Positions 1 to 8,603 of a stretch of DNA of 64,000 nucleotides are shown in pieces. Both the position numbers and the translations under genes were made by a program. The notes under the pieces are model-generated. The model saw only the letters and a program-made list of their open reading frames with translations, was not told the origin of the DNA and ran no database searches. This DNA is from Hymenobacter cellulosivorans. GTDB taxonomy: Bacteria; Bacteroidota; Bacteroidia; Cytophagales; Hymenobacteraceae. Position 1 is the first letter of the stretch; the number at the start of each line of letters is the position of its first letter. Where the stretch lies: assembly GCF_022919135.1 (NCBI RefSeq), contig NZ_CP095049.1, positions 5,899,001-5,963,000 of the forward strand, in the 5' to 3' direction.

Positions 1-917
1 GCTCGGCCGACGACAACGAGGTAGTGCGCGAAGTAGGCACCAAGCCCGAACTGGCCGCCGGTGCCAAGCCCCACTGGGAGCTGATTGAGCAGTACGACAT
101 CATCGACTTCGCCCTGGGCAACAAGATTACCGGCGCGGGATTTCCGGTATACAAAGGCCAGGGGGCCCGCTTGCAGCGTGCCCTAATCAATTTTTTCCTG
201 GACGAAGCCCGCAACGCCGGCTACACCGAAATTCAGCCCCCGATTCTGGTAAATGAGGCCAGCGGCTACGGCACGGGCCAGCTGCCCGACAAGGAAGGCC
301 AGATGTACCACTCCACGGCCGACGACCTATACCTGATTCCGACGGCCGAGGTGCCTATTACCAACCTCTACCGCAACGAAATCATTGCTGGCGACCAGCT
401 CCCGATCCGCAATGCCGGCTATACGCCTTGCTTCCGCCGCGAAGCCGGCTCCTGGGGTGCCCACGTGCGCGGCCTCAACCGCCTGCACCAGTTCGACAAG
501 GTGGAAATCGTGCAGATTACCGAGCCCGAGAAAAGCTACGAGGCCCTGGAAGGCATGGTGGCCCACATCGAAGGCCTGCTGCAAAAGCTGGGCCTCCCCT
601 ACCGCGTGCTACGCCTCTGCGGCGGCGACATGGGCTTCACCTCAGCCCTGACCTTCGACCTGGAAGTGTGGAGTGCGGCCCAGGGCCGGTGGCTGGAAGT
701 AAGCTCGGCCTCGAACTTCGAAACCTACCAGGCCAACCGCCTCAAGCTGCGCTACCGCGGCGAGGGAGGCAAAATGCAGTTGCTGCACACGCTCAACGGC
801 TCGGCCCTGGCGTTGCCCCGCATTGTGGCGGCTTTGCTGGAAAACAACCAGGCCGAAGATGGTATTCATCTGCCGGAAGTGCTGCACAGCTACTGCGGCT
901 TTAGCAAAATCGGTTAG
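1..917 (+). CDS. serS: Seryl-tRNA synthetase, 3' part
   Basis: Charges tRNA-Ser with serine in the cytoplasm. The reading frame is open from the first bases of the window (in frame from base 3) and ends at TAG 915-917, giving about 304 residues of a family that is normally about 420. The missing part is the N-terminal tRNA-binding coiled coil. Class II motif 2 is visible as FRREAGSWGAHVRGL and motif 3 as NGSALALPRIVAALLENNQ, with the ASNFETYQANR stretch of SerS between them. The ATG/GTG codons near the edge are internal. It faces a minus-strand gene and shares a long bidirectional terminator with it. Confidence 0.97.
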   Translation, partial: SADDNEVVREVGTKPELAAGAKPHWELIEQYDIIDFALGNKITGAGFPVYKGQGARLQRALINFFLDEARNAGYTEIQPPILVNEASGYGTGQLPDKEGQMYHSTADDLYLIPTAEVPITNLYRNEIIAGDQLPIRNAGYTPCFRREAGSWGAHVRGLNRLHQFDKVEIVQITEPEKSYEALEGMVAHIEGLLQKLGLPYRVLRLCGGDMGFTSALTFDLEVWSAAQGRWLEVSSASNFETYQANRLKLRYRGEGGKMQLLHTLNGSALALPRIVAALLENNQAEDGIHLPEVLHSYCGFSKIG

Positions 918-930
918 TACCAGACTTCCG

Positions 931-992
931 TAGCCACCTTACCAACAAGCCCCTGCTAGGATTTTAGCAGGGGCTTGTTGGTAAGGTGGCTA
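931..992. terminator. Bidirectional terminator, 28-bp perfect hairpin
   Basis: Bases 931-958 and 965-992 are exact reverse complements, separated by a 6-base loop. The dyad sits between the convergent serS and zinc-finger genes. There is no long T tract, so its use as a terminator is inferred from position. Confidence 0.75.
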
Positions 993-1019
993 ACCAGCTG
1001 TGACTGGGATGGTTGCAGG

Positions 1020-1283
1020 TTAGTATTCCGCCATAGCCTGGTCTTGGTAGCACCAAGCCCACTGCTCGCCGGGCTCGGCCGAAATAATGACGGGGTGCTG
1101 GGATGCCTGAAAATGCTTGGTGGCGTGCTTGTTTTTCGATTGGTCGCAGCAGCCGACGTGGCCGCAGCTCTGGCACACGCGCAGGTGCACCCAGGTGTCG
1201 CCTTGGGCTACGCACTCGGGGCAGCTGTAGTCGGCGGCTGGAATCAGGGTTTCCAGGGCGGAAAGATGTTGACAAAGAGCCAT
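1020..1283 (-). CDS. UBP-type zinc finger protein
   Basis: An 87-residue protein that is almost entirely one UBP zinc-finger domain: CPEC near residue 22, then CQSCGHVGCCDQS and the HATKHFQASQHP histidine run, followed by the aromatic QWAWCY strand. In eukaryotes this fold binds the ubiquitin C-terminus. Bacterial stand-alone copies are of unknown function, so only the fold is claimed. The first ATG that leaves a clean domain is at 1283; a longer upstream frame reads through the neighbouring gene's end. It lies 14 bases after the OsmC gene on the same strand, so the two are probably co-transcribed. Confidence 0.85.
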   Translation of the reverse strand: MALCQHLSALETLIPAADYSCPECVAQGDTWVHLRVCQSCGHVGCCDQSKNKHATKHFQASQHPVIISAEPGEQWAWCYQDQAMAEY

Positions 1284-1297
1284 AACTGTAGCAAAAA

Positions 1298-1753
1298 TTA
1301 AGAAGACAGGAATTCGGTTTCGGGCACGAGGCGGGTGACAATGCGCAGGCCGCTCATCAGGGTTTTCTGCACCGGGCACTTCTGGGAAATGACTTCCAGG
1401 CGCTGGCGCTGCTCTTCCGTCAGAGGCCCCAGCAACCGCAGCTCCTTAGTTACTTCTTCGAGCATTTGGCCCGCCTCTTCGCACTTTTCGCAGTCGTGCT
1501 CGTGTACGCGCTGGTGGCTTAGGCGCACTTCAACAGCCTCCAGTGGCCACTTTTTCTGATTGGCGTAGAGGCGTAGCGTAATGGCGGTGCAGGCCCCCAG
1601 GGCACTCAGCAACAAATCGTAGGGCGTAGGGCCGTGGTCCTGCCCGCCTACTTCCACGGGCTCATCAATGATATAGGTGTGACGTCCGGCCTGCACATCC
1701 GCCTGCAGGGCATCGGCGCCAACGCGCACCAGCACGTGTTTGTCAAGTAACAT
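1298..1753 (-). CDS. OsmC family peroxiredoxin-like protein
   Basis: A 151-residue OsmC/Ohr fold protein; family members reduce organic hydroperoxides through a cysteine pair. The conserved GPTPYDLLLSALGACTAITL helix carries the first cysteine (Cys55), and KCPVQKTL near the C-terminus carries the second (Cys126). Two extra cysteines (Cys88, Cys91) lie in an HEHDCEKCEE segment that is less usual. This short form is closer to the YhfA/OsmC-like branch than to Ohr. It is the upstream gene of a two-gene unit with the UBP zinc-finger protein. Confidence 0.9.
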   Translation of the reverse strand: MLLDKHVLVRVGADALQADVQAGRHTYIIDEPVEVGGQDHGPTPYDLLLSALGACTAITLRLYANQKKWPLEAVEVRLSHQRVHEHDCEKCEEAGQMLEEVTKELRLLGPLTEEQRQRLEVISQKCPVQKTLMSGLRIVTRLVPETEFLSS

Positions 1754-1851
1754 AAAATGTGCTTTTAGCTGCGGCCCGCAACTACTGCCGGGCTTCGAAG
1801 AGAAAAGATAGGTAATTCCGCATACTTTACCCCGCCCGGCCCTGCGCCCGA

Positions 1852-2850
1852 CTACCGGCCGTCGTGGGTAGGCGGCAGATCAAGGTCGAAGCGAATGTCG
1901 CGCATGCACCGGAAATGTCCCTGTGGGCACTTGGCGTAGCCGATTTTGGAGCAGGGCCGGCACGGCAGGCCAGGCACTTCCAGCACTCTGAACTCGGTAC
2001 GATACGGGTACATGCCAAACTCGGGCACGGTATTGCCCCACACGCTGAATATTTCCTTGCGAAAGGCCGCGGCAATGTGCATCAGACCCGTATCGTGGCT
2101 GACGACCAGTTGGGCTTGCCGCACCAGGGAGGCCGACTGATTCAGCGAATACCGCCCGCAGGCGTTGTAAACCGGTGCGGTGGCAAGATTGTAAGTCGGG
2201 GAGTTTTCCAGAGCCTGCTCCACGATGTGGCCGGTGCTTTCGTCTTCGGGGCCACCGAGCAGCACGACGGGGCGGCCGAGTTGGGCGCAGAGCTCAATGA
2301 TTCGCTCGGTGGGCAGACGCTTGGTAGCATGCTGGGCCCCGATGGCGAAGGCCACGTAGCCGCGCTGAAATCCGGCCGGCAGCGTAGCCAGGTCAACTTC
2401 GTCCTGGGGCGGAATGAAGTAATCCAAGCCCTGCCGGTCGTCTTGCACGCCCAACGGGGCAGCGGCAGCCAAATAGCGCTCCACAATATGCACCCGGGGC
2501 AAGACGTCCATCTTGGCATTGACCAGCAGCCACTTCTGCCAGTTAAGCTTATCAAAGCTGGCCGACTTGACGCCCAGGCGCAGCTTCAGAATACTGGTGC
2601 GCAGGTTGTTGTGCAAATCCACCACGAAGTCGAACTGCTCCTGCTTGAGTTCGGCTACCAGCTCGGCCAGGGAACCGGTGAGGTAGTGCGCCTTGTCCAC
2701 GTACGGGTTGGGCTCGATGATGCTGCGGTAGGCGGGCTTGGTACAATAGTGCACCTGGGCGCCAGGCACCTGCTGCTTTAGGGCCCGCACCACGGGCGTC
2801 GTCAGCACAATGTCGCCGATGGAGGAAAAGCGCAGAACCAGAATCTTCAT
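1852..2850 (-). CDS. Glycosyltransferase family 9 protein
   Basis: A 332-residue ADP-heptose:LPS heptosyltransferase-like enzyme of the GT9 (GT-B) fold, expected to act at the inner membrane in lipopolysaccharide core assembly. It starts MKILVLRFSSIGDIVLTTP, the typical GT9 N-terminus, and the C-terminal half has VVSHDTGLMHIAAA, the donor-binding motif. A cysteine-rich tail (CRPC, CPQGHFRC) is seen in many Bacteroidota members and may bind metal. It follows polX by 41 bases on the same strand. The exact sugar transferred cannot be read from sequence. A second GT9 gene is at 13282-14313. Confidence 0.92.
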   Translation of the reverse strand: MKILVLRFSSIGDIVLTTPVVRALKQQVPGAQVHYCTKPAYRSIIEPNPYVDKAHYLTGSLAELVAELKQEQFDFVVDLHNNLRTSILKLRLGVKSASFDKLNWQKWLLVNAKMDVLPRVHIVERYLAAAAPLGVQDDRQGLDYFIPPQDEVDLATLPAGFQRGYVAFAIGAQHATKRLPTERIIELCAQLGRPVVLLGGPEDESTGHIVEQALENSPTYNLATAPVYNACGRYSLNQSASLVRQAQLVVSHDTGLMHIAAAFRKEIFSVWGNTVPEFGMYPYRTEFRVLEVPGLPCRPCSKIGYAKCPQGHFRCMRDIRFDLDLPPTHDGR

Positions 2851-2891
2851 AGGAGCTACTCACGGCTGCCCAACCAAGGCAGCCCAGGCTA

Positions 2892-4634
2892 TTACCCAAA
2901 CAGGGAGTCTTTGTATTCCAGGGGCGGCTTGATGTTGGCTTTGCGCTCGGCAAAGTACGCCGCCATTTCCTCGGCACTCAGGGCATTGAAGGTCATGTCC
3001 TTGGTCAGACCACCCTTGCGGCCCATCATTACGCCGTAGCGCATGTCGGCGTAGCCGTCAGTATGGTGGGCATCGGGGTTGATGCTGAGCTTCACGCCCT
3101 GGTCGAGGGCGTAGCGCACCCAGCGCCAGTCCAGATCCAGGCGCCAGGGGTTGGAGTTGATTTCGATAATAACCCCGTGCTGGGCGCAGGCGTCGATAAT
3201 GGCTTTATGGTTGATGGGGTAGCCTTCACGCCGCAGCAAGAGCCGGCCCGTGGGGTGACCCAACATGGTGGTATACGGGTTGGCAATGGCCCGCAACAAC
3301 CGCTCGGTGGCTTTGCGCTCGTCCATGCGCAGGTTGCTGTGCACCGAGGCCACGATGAAGTCGAACGACTCGAGCACGTTGTTGGAGTAGTCCAGGTTGC
3401 CATCGCCGAGAATGTCGCTCTCGATGCCTTTGAAGATGCGGAACGGGGCCAGCTCCTGGTTGAGCTGGTCGATTTCGCGCTGCTGCTGCCGCACCCGCTC
3501 GGGGCTGAGGCCATTGGCGTAGTGGGCTGCCTGCGAATGGTCGCAAATACCGAGGTACTCGTAGCCCTGGTCGCGCAGGAACTCGGCCATCTGGCGCAGG
3601 GTGTGGGCCCCGTCGGAGTAGGTGCTGTGGTTGTGCAAGGAGCCGCGCAGATCTTCGTCGGTGAGCAGCGCGGGCAGCTTTTTCTCCTGGGCCAGGGCCA
3701 CTTCGCCGAGGCCTTCGCGCAGCTCGGGCTCCACGTACTGCAAACCGGCCTTCTCGTAAATGGCCGTTTCCTGGTAGAACTTCTCCCGCTTCACCAGTTG
3801 CCGCAACGAGCCGGCCCGCGGGTCGGCCAGAGGTTCTGACAAGTGGGCTTCGGCGGCCGAGTGCAGGAACAGCTGGTTGACAAAGTCTTCCTTGCTGACC
3901 AGGTACACCTCAACTTTGACGCCCGAAGCCGTAGCTGTGCCGCGCCAGGCAAACGGGCCGGAACGCCGGGCATCAGCGGTGAGGCCGTCCAGGGCGTTTA
4001 GCAGCTCGTGGGCCTGCCGGGGCTGGGCCGTGGCGGCTACCAGCGTTACGGTTTCCACGATTTCGAGGCGGCGGCGCACTTCTCCGGCCACGGCTACCGA
4101 GTCGGTGCGCAGGGTTTCGCGCAGGCGGCGGGCCAGGTCGTCGGCCAACTCCTCGGCCTGTGGGTAGAGCACCTTGCCTTGGCTTTCCTGATTGAATTCC
4201 AGGGCGGCCAGAATCGTATCCTGGGTCTTTTTGCCGAAGCCTTTGAGCTTGCTTACTTCATCCCGCTCGGCGGCGTCGCGCAGCTGCTCGGGGCTTTCCA
4301 CACCCAGCTCCCGCCACAGTACCCGGATTTTCTTGGGCCCGATGCCTTTGATGTTGAGCATTTCGACCACCCCGGGCGGCGTTATTTCCAGCAGCTTGCG
4401 CAACTCCTCAAACGTGCCCGTATCGAGCATTTCGGCCACTTTGGCGGCGGCCGTCTTACTCAGGCCGGTCCGGTCGGGCAGGCCGGTGCGGTCCATGTCG
4501 GCCACGGGCAGCTCCAGGCGCTCCAAGGTAGCGGCCGTGCCTTCGTAAGCACGGATTTTGAACGGGTTTTCGTCGTGCAGCTCCATGAGCGACGCGGCGA
4601 GGCGAAAGGCACGGATGAGGGCGCGGTTATCCAC
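2892..4634 (-). CDS. polX: PolX-family protein with intact PHP nuclease domain
   Basis: A 580-residue DNA polymerase X/PHP fusion for gap repair. The N-terminal 8-kDa-like and helix-hairpin-helix regions (about 1-150, with NIKGIGPKKI and LKGFGKKTQDT) are followed by a palm region (about 155-320) and a C-terminal PHP domain (331-580). PHP metal ligands all look present: HNHS (334-337), SDG, CDHS, GIESDI, VHS, GHPTGR and NPDAHH. In the palm the expected G-S-x-R-R...D-x-D reads AGEVRRRLEIVETVTLV, so both aspartates are threonine (195, 197) and the third is Glu242. Polymerase activity is therefore probably lost while 3'-5' exonuclease/AP-endonuclease activity may remain. Starts with GTG at 4634. 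Confidence 0.93.
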   Translation of the reverse strand: MDNRALIRAFRLAASLMELHDENPFKIRAYEGTAATLERLELPVADMDRTGLPDRTGLSKTAAAKVAEMLDTGTFEELRKLLEITPPGVVEMLNIKGIGPKKIRVLWRELGVESPEQLRDAAERDEVSKLKGFGKKTQDTILAALEFNQESQGKVLYPQAEELADDLARRLRETLRTDSVAVAGEVRRRLEIVETVTLVAATAQPRQAHELLNALDGLTADARRSGPFAWRGTATASGVKVEVYLVSKEDFVNQLFLHSAAEAHLSEPLADPRAGSLRQLVKREKFYQETAIYEKAGLQYVEPELREGLGEVALAQEKKLPALLTDEDLRGSLHNHSTYSDGAHTLRQMAEFLRDQGYEYLGICDHSQAAHYANGLSPERVRQQQREIDQLNQELAPFRIFKGIESDILGDGNLDYSNNVLESFDFIVASVHSNLRMDERKATERLLRAIANPYTTMLGHPTGRLLLRREGYPINHKAIIDACAQHGVIIEINSNPWRLDLDWRWVRYALDQGVKLSINPDAHHTDGYADMRYGVMMGRKGGLTKDMTFNALSAEEMAAYFAERKANIKPPLEYKDSLFG

Positions 4635-4639
4635 TTGAT

Positions 4640-4735
4640 TTTTAATTGCTAGTTGGTAGTGGTCAGTTGTTAGCTGGTTTGCTCAACTGCCGAAACGGAC
4701 AACGAGTAACCAACACCTAACAACTAAACCCTAGG
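4640..4735. repeat. Dyad-rich intergenic spacer
   Basis: The spacer upstream of polX contains AGTTGTTAG (4665-4673) facing CTAACAACT (4717-4725), plus AGTTGGT (4651) facing ACCAAC (4709). Similar A/T-rich short-word dyads occur in other spacers of this window. No gene is seen. Confidence 0.4.
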
Positions 4736-4835
4736 AGCAGCGGCCCACCAAAGGTACGGGCCAAAGTCGTACATTCGCTCCTACGGGCCATTTCCGGGCC
4801 CGGACGACCTTTTGTTCAACTTTCCTTTGCTTGGT

Positions 4836-5231
4836 ATGCGCGTCCTGCTGTTGTTGGCTTCTATGAGTTTGTTTTTGTTGGCCGGTACCTGCAATACCAA
4901 CTCCCGCGCCTCGTCGCCCGAGCTCAAGCGCCTGGAAGGCACCTGGCTGCACGCCCACGAGGAAGACCAGGGTGAGGTGCGTGTGTACCGCCCCAACACC
5001 TACGCATTTCCGCCTTCCCGCGGCCGGACAGGGTTCCAGTTCGACCACAACGGGCTGTTTACCCAGTACGACATTGCCCCCACCGACGGGCTGGAAGGCC
5101 GCAAAGGACAGTGGAAATCCGAAGGCTCCAACGTCGTGCGCATCAGCCTCGACGACAAAAAGGACCCCGACTACAAGCTCGAAATCGTGTCCCTGGAGAA
5201 TGGCGTGCTCAAAGTAAAACGCGTTGAATAA
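4836..5231 (+). CDS. Small secreted protein, paralogue of the next gene
   Basis: A 131-residue protein with a hydrophobic N-terminus (MRVLLLLASMSLFLLAGTC) that resembles a signal peptide; Cys at the end is placed like a lipobox cysteine, but the preceding A-G-T is not canonical. The rest contains KRLEGTWLHAHEEDQGEV, a RPNTYAFPPSRGRTGFQFD segment and IVSLENGVLKVKRVE at the end. It resembles lipocalin-like small Bacteroidota lipoproteins, but no family is asserted. The ATG at 4836 is preferred over an in-frame TTG at 4812. The downstream gene is clearly a tandem duplicate. Confidence 0.75.
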   Translation: MRVLLLLASMSLFLLAGTCNTNSRASSPELKRLEGTWLHAHEEDQGEVRVYRPNTYAFPPSRGRTGFQFDHNGLFTQYDIAPTDGLEGRKGQWKSEGSNVVRISLDDKKDPDYKLEIVSLENGVLKVKRVE

Positions 5232-5300
5232 CGCCCGACATGCAACCTTAGGGTCCTTTATACCATCTGATCTATATTCCTGGTTTTCCTACGTTATCCA

Positions 5301-5717
5301 ATGCTGCGTCGCCTCGCCTTCTTATTAGCTCTACCCTTGCTGCTCGGCAGCTGTGATAAAGAATCCGACACGGCGGCTCCCGTCGTAAGCCAGACTACGT
5401 TTGAAGCCCAGATTCAGGGCCGGGGCTGGCTCGAATCGTGGGAGGAAGAGCAGCCCGGCAGCGACATCAAGGTATTCCGGCCCGAAACGGCAACCTTCCC
5501 GGCTTCCTGGCCCCGCAACGGCTTCCGGTTCGAGGCCGACGGCGTATTCATCGGGCGCGGCCCCTCGCCGACCGACGGGGTGGCCGTGTACCCGGGCCGG
5601 TGGCTGCTGGTGGGCAACCAGACGTTCCGCATCACGCCCAGCGGCCAAAGCAACAGCTACGGTTTGCAGGTGGTGTCCCTGGAAAACGACATCCTTAAAA
5701 TTCGTCGGGTCGAGTAA
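5301..5717 (+). CDS. Small lipoprotein, tandem paralogue
   Basis: A 138-residue predicted lipoprotein: MLRRLAFLLALPLLLGSC gives a canonical L-G-S-C lipobox at Cys18. The mature part parallels the upstream gene along its whole length: GRGWLESWEEEQPGSDIKVF, then RPETATFPASWPRNGFRFE, DGVFIGRGPSPTDG and VVSLENDILKIRRVE. The two genes are 69 bases apart and most likely arose by tandem duplication. Function is not known; the fold could be a small beta-barrel. A strong terminator follows. Confidence 0.8.
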   Translation: MLRRLAFLLALPLLLGSCDKESDTAAPVVSQTTFEAQIQGRGWLESWEEEQPGSDIKVFRPETATFPASWPRNGFRFEADGVFIGRGPSPTDGVAVYPGRWLLVGNQTFRITPSGQSNSYGLQVVSLENDILKIRRVE

Positions 5718-5737
5718 CCCGCGGCCCGATTAGGATA

Positions 5738-5793
5738 AAAAGCCCGGCAAAAGCTGAACTGAAGTTTTTTCAGTCTTCTTTTGCCGGGCTTTT
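5738..5793 (+). terminator. Rho-independent terminator
   Basis: AAAAGCCCGGCAAAAG (5738-5753) pairs with CTTTTGCCGGGCTTTT (5778-5793) after the second small lipoprotein gene; the right arm ends in T4. Confidence 0.85.
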
Positions 5794-5817
5794 CCATTTG
5801 CTTTCCGCTTTGCTTTC

Positions 5818-6225
5818 ATGAATTACTGGCTCGTAAAATCAGAACCCAGCGCCTATTCCTGGCTCGACTTCACCCGCGACGGCCGCACCGACTGGACCGG
5901 GGTGCGCAACTTTCAGGCCCGCAACTGCCTGCAGCAGATGCAGCCCGGCGACTTGGTGCTGTTTTACCACAGCATGACCGAAAAGGCCGTGGTAGGCATT
6001 GCCGAGGTGAGTGCCGCTGCCGCCCCCGACGCTACCGCCGAAGCCGGCAGCGGCTGGGTGGCCGTGGAGCTGCGCCCCCAGCAGGCCCTGCCCCGGCCCG
6101 TCACCCTGGCCCAGATCAAGCAAGACAGCCGCCTGACCCAGATTGGCCTGCTGCGCCAGTCGCGCCTGAGCGTGATGCCGCTGCGGCCCGAGGAGTTTGA
6201 CATCCTGCTGGAGCTCGGCAGCTAA
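5818..6225 (+). CDS. EVE domain protein
   Basis: A 135-residue protein made of a single EVE domain (PUA-like fold). The start MNYWLVKSEPSAYSW is diagnostic, and the domain continues with DWTGVRNFQARN, MQPGDLVLFYHSM and KAVVGIAEV. Family members bind modified bases such as 5-methylcytosine derivatives in DNA or modified RNA bases, and are thought to act in RNA modification or restriction-like systems. It is stand-alone here, with no fused nuclease and no restriction genes next to it. It sits between two terminators and so is probably its own transcription unit. Confidence 0.92.
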   Translation: MNYWLVKSEPSAYSWLDFTRDGRTDWTGVRNFQARNCLQQMQPGDLVLFYHSMTEKAVVGIAEVSAAAAPDATAEAGSGWVAVELRPQQALPRPVTLAQIKQDSRLTQIGLLRQSRLSVMPLRPEEFDILLELGS

Positions 6226-6247
6226 CTTCGGCAGGTTATACCTGACT

Positions 6248-6284
6248 AAGCCTGGTGCCTTTAGAGGTGGCCAGGCTTTTTTGT
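6248..6284 (+). terminator. Rho-independent terminator
   Basis: AAGCCTGG (6248-6255) pairs with CCAGGCTT (6271-6278), followed by T's to 6282. Ends the EVE gene. Confidence 0.75.
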
Positions 6285-6431
6285 GGCGGTGAACAGAAAA
6301 TCCGACGCGGGGTGTTGTGTGGAAAAGCGCCGGCTTGTGCATCAGTTTGCACACAGGACGTGACTATCTGTAGCCTTCCTCGTATCTTCCATGTGCTGCT
6401 GCCGTCACGGGCAGGCCGCACCTCACCGACT

Positions 6432-7955
6432 ATGAAACAACCCCTACTCTGTCTGCTTCTGCTACTCTGGAGTTTGCTGCCGGGCCGGGCCGGGGCCCAG
6501 CAAGCACCTGTGGATGCTCCCCGCCAAACAACCCGCATGGAGCTGCCCCTACAGTCTTACACCAGTGACGTGCAGGTGCTGGCTATTCCCGAAGACAGCA
6601 GCGTGGTGCTGCTCATCGAGCGCGACGCCAAGGTTGTCGGCCCTAGCACCTTTAAGTTTCAGAAGCTGGATAAGGAACTCAACACCCGTTGGGAAAAGCC
6701 ACTGGAAGTGCCCGAACGGTTTAATCTGGCCGAAATCTGCAACGAAGGCACCACGGTTTATGCCCTGTACCAGGATGGCTATTTGAGTTCCAAACTCTGG
6801 ATTGCGGCCCTGAACAGCCGCACGGGCGAAATTAGGACCACTACCTACGACACCAAGCTGCCCCACTCCATATACGGCGTGCAGGCCCTGGAAGGCAACC
6901 TGTTCGTCACGGTGCAAGTAGAGCAACACCTCACGGTGCTACTGCTTAAGCTGCAGTCGGGCGAGTTTCAGTTTCTGCCGACGGTATACGAGCCCCTGGA
7001 AAATCAGCTTACTTTCAAGGCCGACTCCATCGCCAACCAGGTGAAGTTTGTGGTGAGCCAGAACAATGGGGTAAAATCCCGGCTGCAGGTTAAGCAGATT
7101 TCGCCCCAGGGCAAGCTGCTGCGCAGCGAGTTTGTGCAAGCCGAAAGCAACCGCAGCCTGCTTACGGCCCAGCTCAGCCCCGGCGACTCTACCAGCCGGC
7201 TGATGACGGGCACCTACGCCCTGCGCGACATACGCTATTCCCAGGGCCTGTTTGCCACCGACCTCACCCAGCCCCTGACGCCCAGCGGTACCCGGCCGTC
7301 GTTGCGCTTCTACGACTTTCTGAACCTGAAGCACTTCTTCGATTTTATGAGTCCCAACCGGCAGGCCCGGCTGCGGCAGCGCGGTGCCCGCCGCCTGGCC
7401 GCCGACCGCGAGTTTCGCCTGCACTACCGCCTGCTCATGCACGACTTGTTGCCCAGCTCCGAGGGCTACGTGCTGGTAGCTGAAATCTACGTTCCGCACT
7501 ACCGCTACAACAACTATGGCTTTGCCTTTGCGGGAGCGCCGCGCAACCTGGATGGCTACCGTACCACGCATGCCATCATCTGCGGCTTCGACCGGCGCGG
7601 CAACCTCTTGTGGGATAACACCTTCGTTCTGAAAGACGTGGAGCGCTACACCCTCCAGGAAACTGTGCGCGTCCGGCCCCTGGCCGACGGCCGCCGCTAC
7701 GCCCTGGCGTATATCGATGACCACGACATTCGCTACAAAATCGTGGACCGCACGGCCGCCTCACCCAACGACCTGCATGTGCAGGTGCTCACCACGCTTA
7801 AGCCGGGCCTTAAGGAAAAGCCGACCAGCACCAGCCAGTCCGATGTACTGGCCTGGTACGGCGGCCGCTTCCTGGCCTTCGGCTACCAGCACGTGCGGGC
7901 ACCCAACTGGAGCGGCCGGGATGTCTTCTTTATCAATACGGTAGATTTCGATTAA
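6432..7955 (+). CDS. Hypothetical secreted protein
   Basis: A 507-residue protein beginning MKQPLLCLLLLLWSLLPGRA, a clear signal peptide with likely cleavage after AGAQ. The frame is open upstream of this ATG, but the signal peptide fixes the start at 6432. The body has alternating beta-strand-like segments (for example DVQVLAIPEDSSVVLLIER, EICNEGTTVYALYQDGYLS), which suggests a beta-propeller-like or sheet-rich extracellular protein. No catalytic motif is recognised. It is followed after 66 bases by the DUF4252 gene. Confidence 0.8.
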   Translation: MKQPLLCLLLLLWSLLPGRAGAQQAPVDAPRQTTRMELPLQSYTSDVQVLAIPEDSSVVLLIERDAKVVGPSTFKFQKLDKELNTRWEKPLEVPERFNLAEICNEGTTVYALYQDGYLSSKLWIAALNSRTGEIRTTTYDTKLPHSIYGVQALEGNLFVTVQVEQHLTVLLLKLQSGEFQFLPTVYEPLENQLTFKADSIANQVKFVVSQNNGVKSRLQVKQISPQGKLLRSEFVQAESNRSLLTAQLSPGDSTSRLMTGTYALRDIRYSQGLFATDLTQPLTPSGTRPSLRFYDFLNLKHFFDFMSPNRQARLRQRGARRLAADREFRLHYRLLMHDLLPSSEGYVLVAEIYVPHYRYNNYGFAFAGAPRNLDGYRTTHAIICGFDRRGNLLWDNTFVLKDVERYTLQETVRVRPLADGRRYALAYIDDHDIRYKIVDRTAASPNDLHVQVLTTLKPGLKEKPTSTSQSDVLAWYGGRFLAFGYQHVRAPNWSGRDVFFINTVDFD

Positions 7956-8021
7956 AGCCAACAGCTGGGCCGGGGCTGCGTATGGAGAGGGCACTTTGTT
8001 CTTTTTGCCTTTTTTTACGCT

Positions 8022-8582
8022 ATGAAAAACCGACTCCTGACCCTGTGGGTACTTGTGGTGTTGCTGGCCGCCAGCAGCTGCCGCACCAGTGGCCCGGGCA
8101 CTCCCGCCCGCACCGTGGCCGAATTCTTCAACAAATACGAAAACCGCTCCGGCTTCAAAGCTACCGACTGGTCGGCGGGCCTGACCACCCGCCTGCTGCT
8201 CCTGAAACTGGGCAACCTGGGCGGCGACAACGAACTGACCCAGGCCATATCGTCGGTGCGCAGCGTGAAGGTGCTTACCTTCTCTCCCACGTCGAATAGT
8301 GCTCGCGAGCTGGTGGCCGAGGGCCTGACCAAGGAGGTAGACGGTTTGCTGGCCAATGAGCGGTACACGCCTCTGCCCGTCACGGCGGAGGCAGGCACCA
8401 CGGTGATGCGCTACTCGACCCGGCAGCAGGGTGATAAGGTGAAGGAAGTAGTGGCTACCGGCAACGTGCAGGGTGCCCCCGAGTCGTTTATGCTCGTGGC
8501 CATTTCCGGCGACTTCACCCAAGACCAGGTCAATAAGCTGGTAAAATTCCTGCCCAGCGTCAGCGGGGAGCTGTCCAAATAG
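8022..8582 (+). CDS. DUF4252 domain lipoprotein
   Basis: A 186-residue lipoprotein: MKNRLLTLWVLVVLLAASSC has an A-S-S-C lipobox at Cys20. The remainder matches the DUF4252 pattern of Bacteroidota: EFFNKYENRSGFKATDWS at the start, a central SVRSVKVLTFS strand, and the C-terminal FMLVAISGDFTQDQVNKLVK segment. Function is unknown in the family. It probably shares a transcript with the secreted protein upstream and is closed by a strong terminator. Confidence 0.85.
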   Translation: MKNRLLTLWVLVVLLAASSCRTSGPGTPARTVAEFFNKYENRSGFKATDWSAGLTTRLLLLKLGNLGGDNELTQAISSVRSVKVLTFSPTSNSARELVAEGLTKEVDGLLANERYTPLPVTAEAGTTVMRYSTRQQGDKVKEVVATGNVQGAPESFMLVAISGDFTQDQVNKLVKFLPSVSGELSK

Positions 8583-8603
8583 ATTCTTGTCTCTAGTCCT
8601 GAA

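Noticed and set aside
6255..6431. Extension of the secreted-protein frame upstream of 6432
   Set aside because: It would place a signal peptide 60 residues inside the protein and crosses a terminator.
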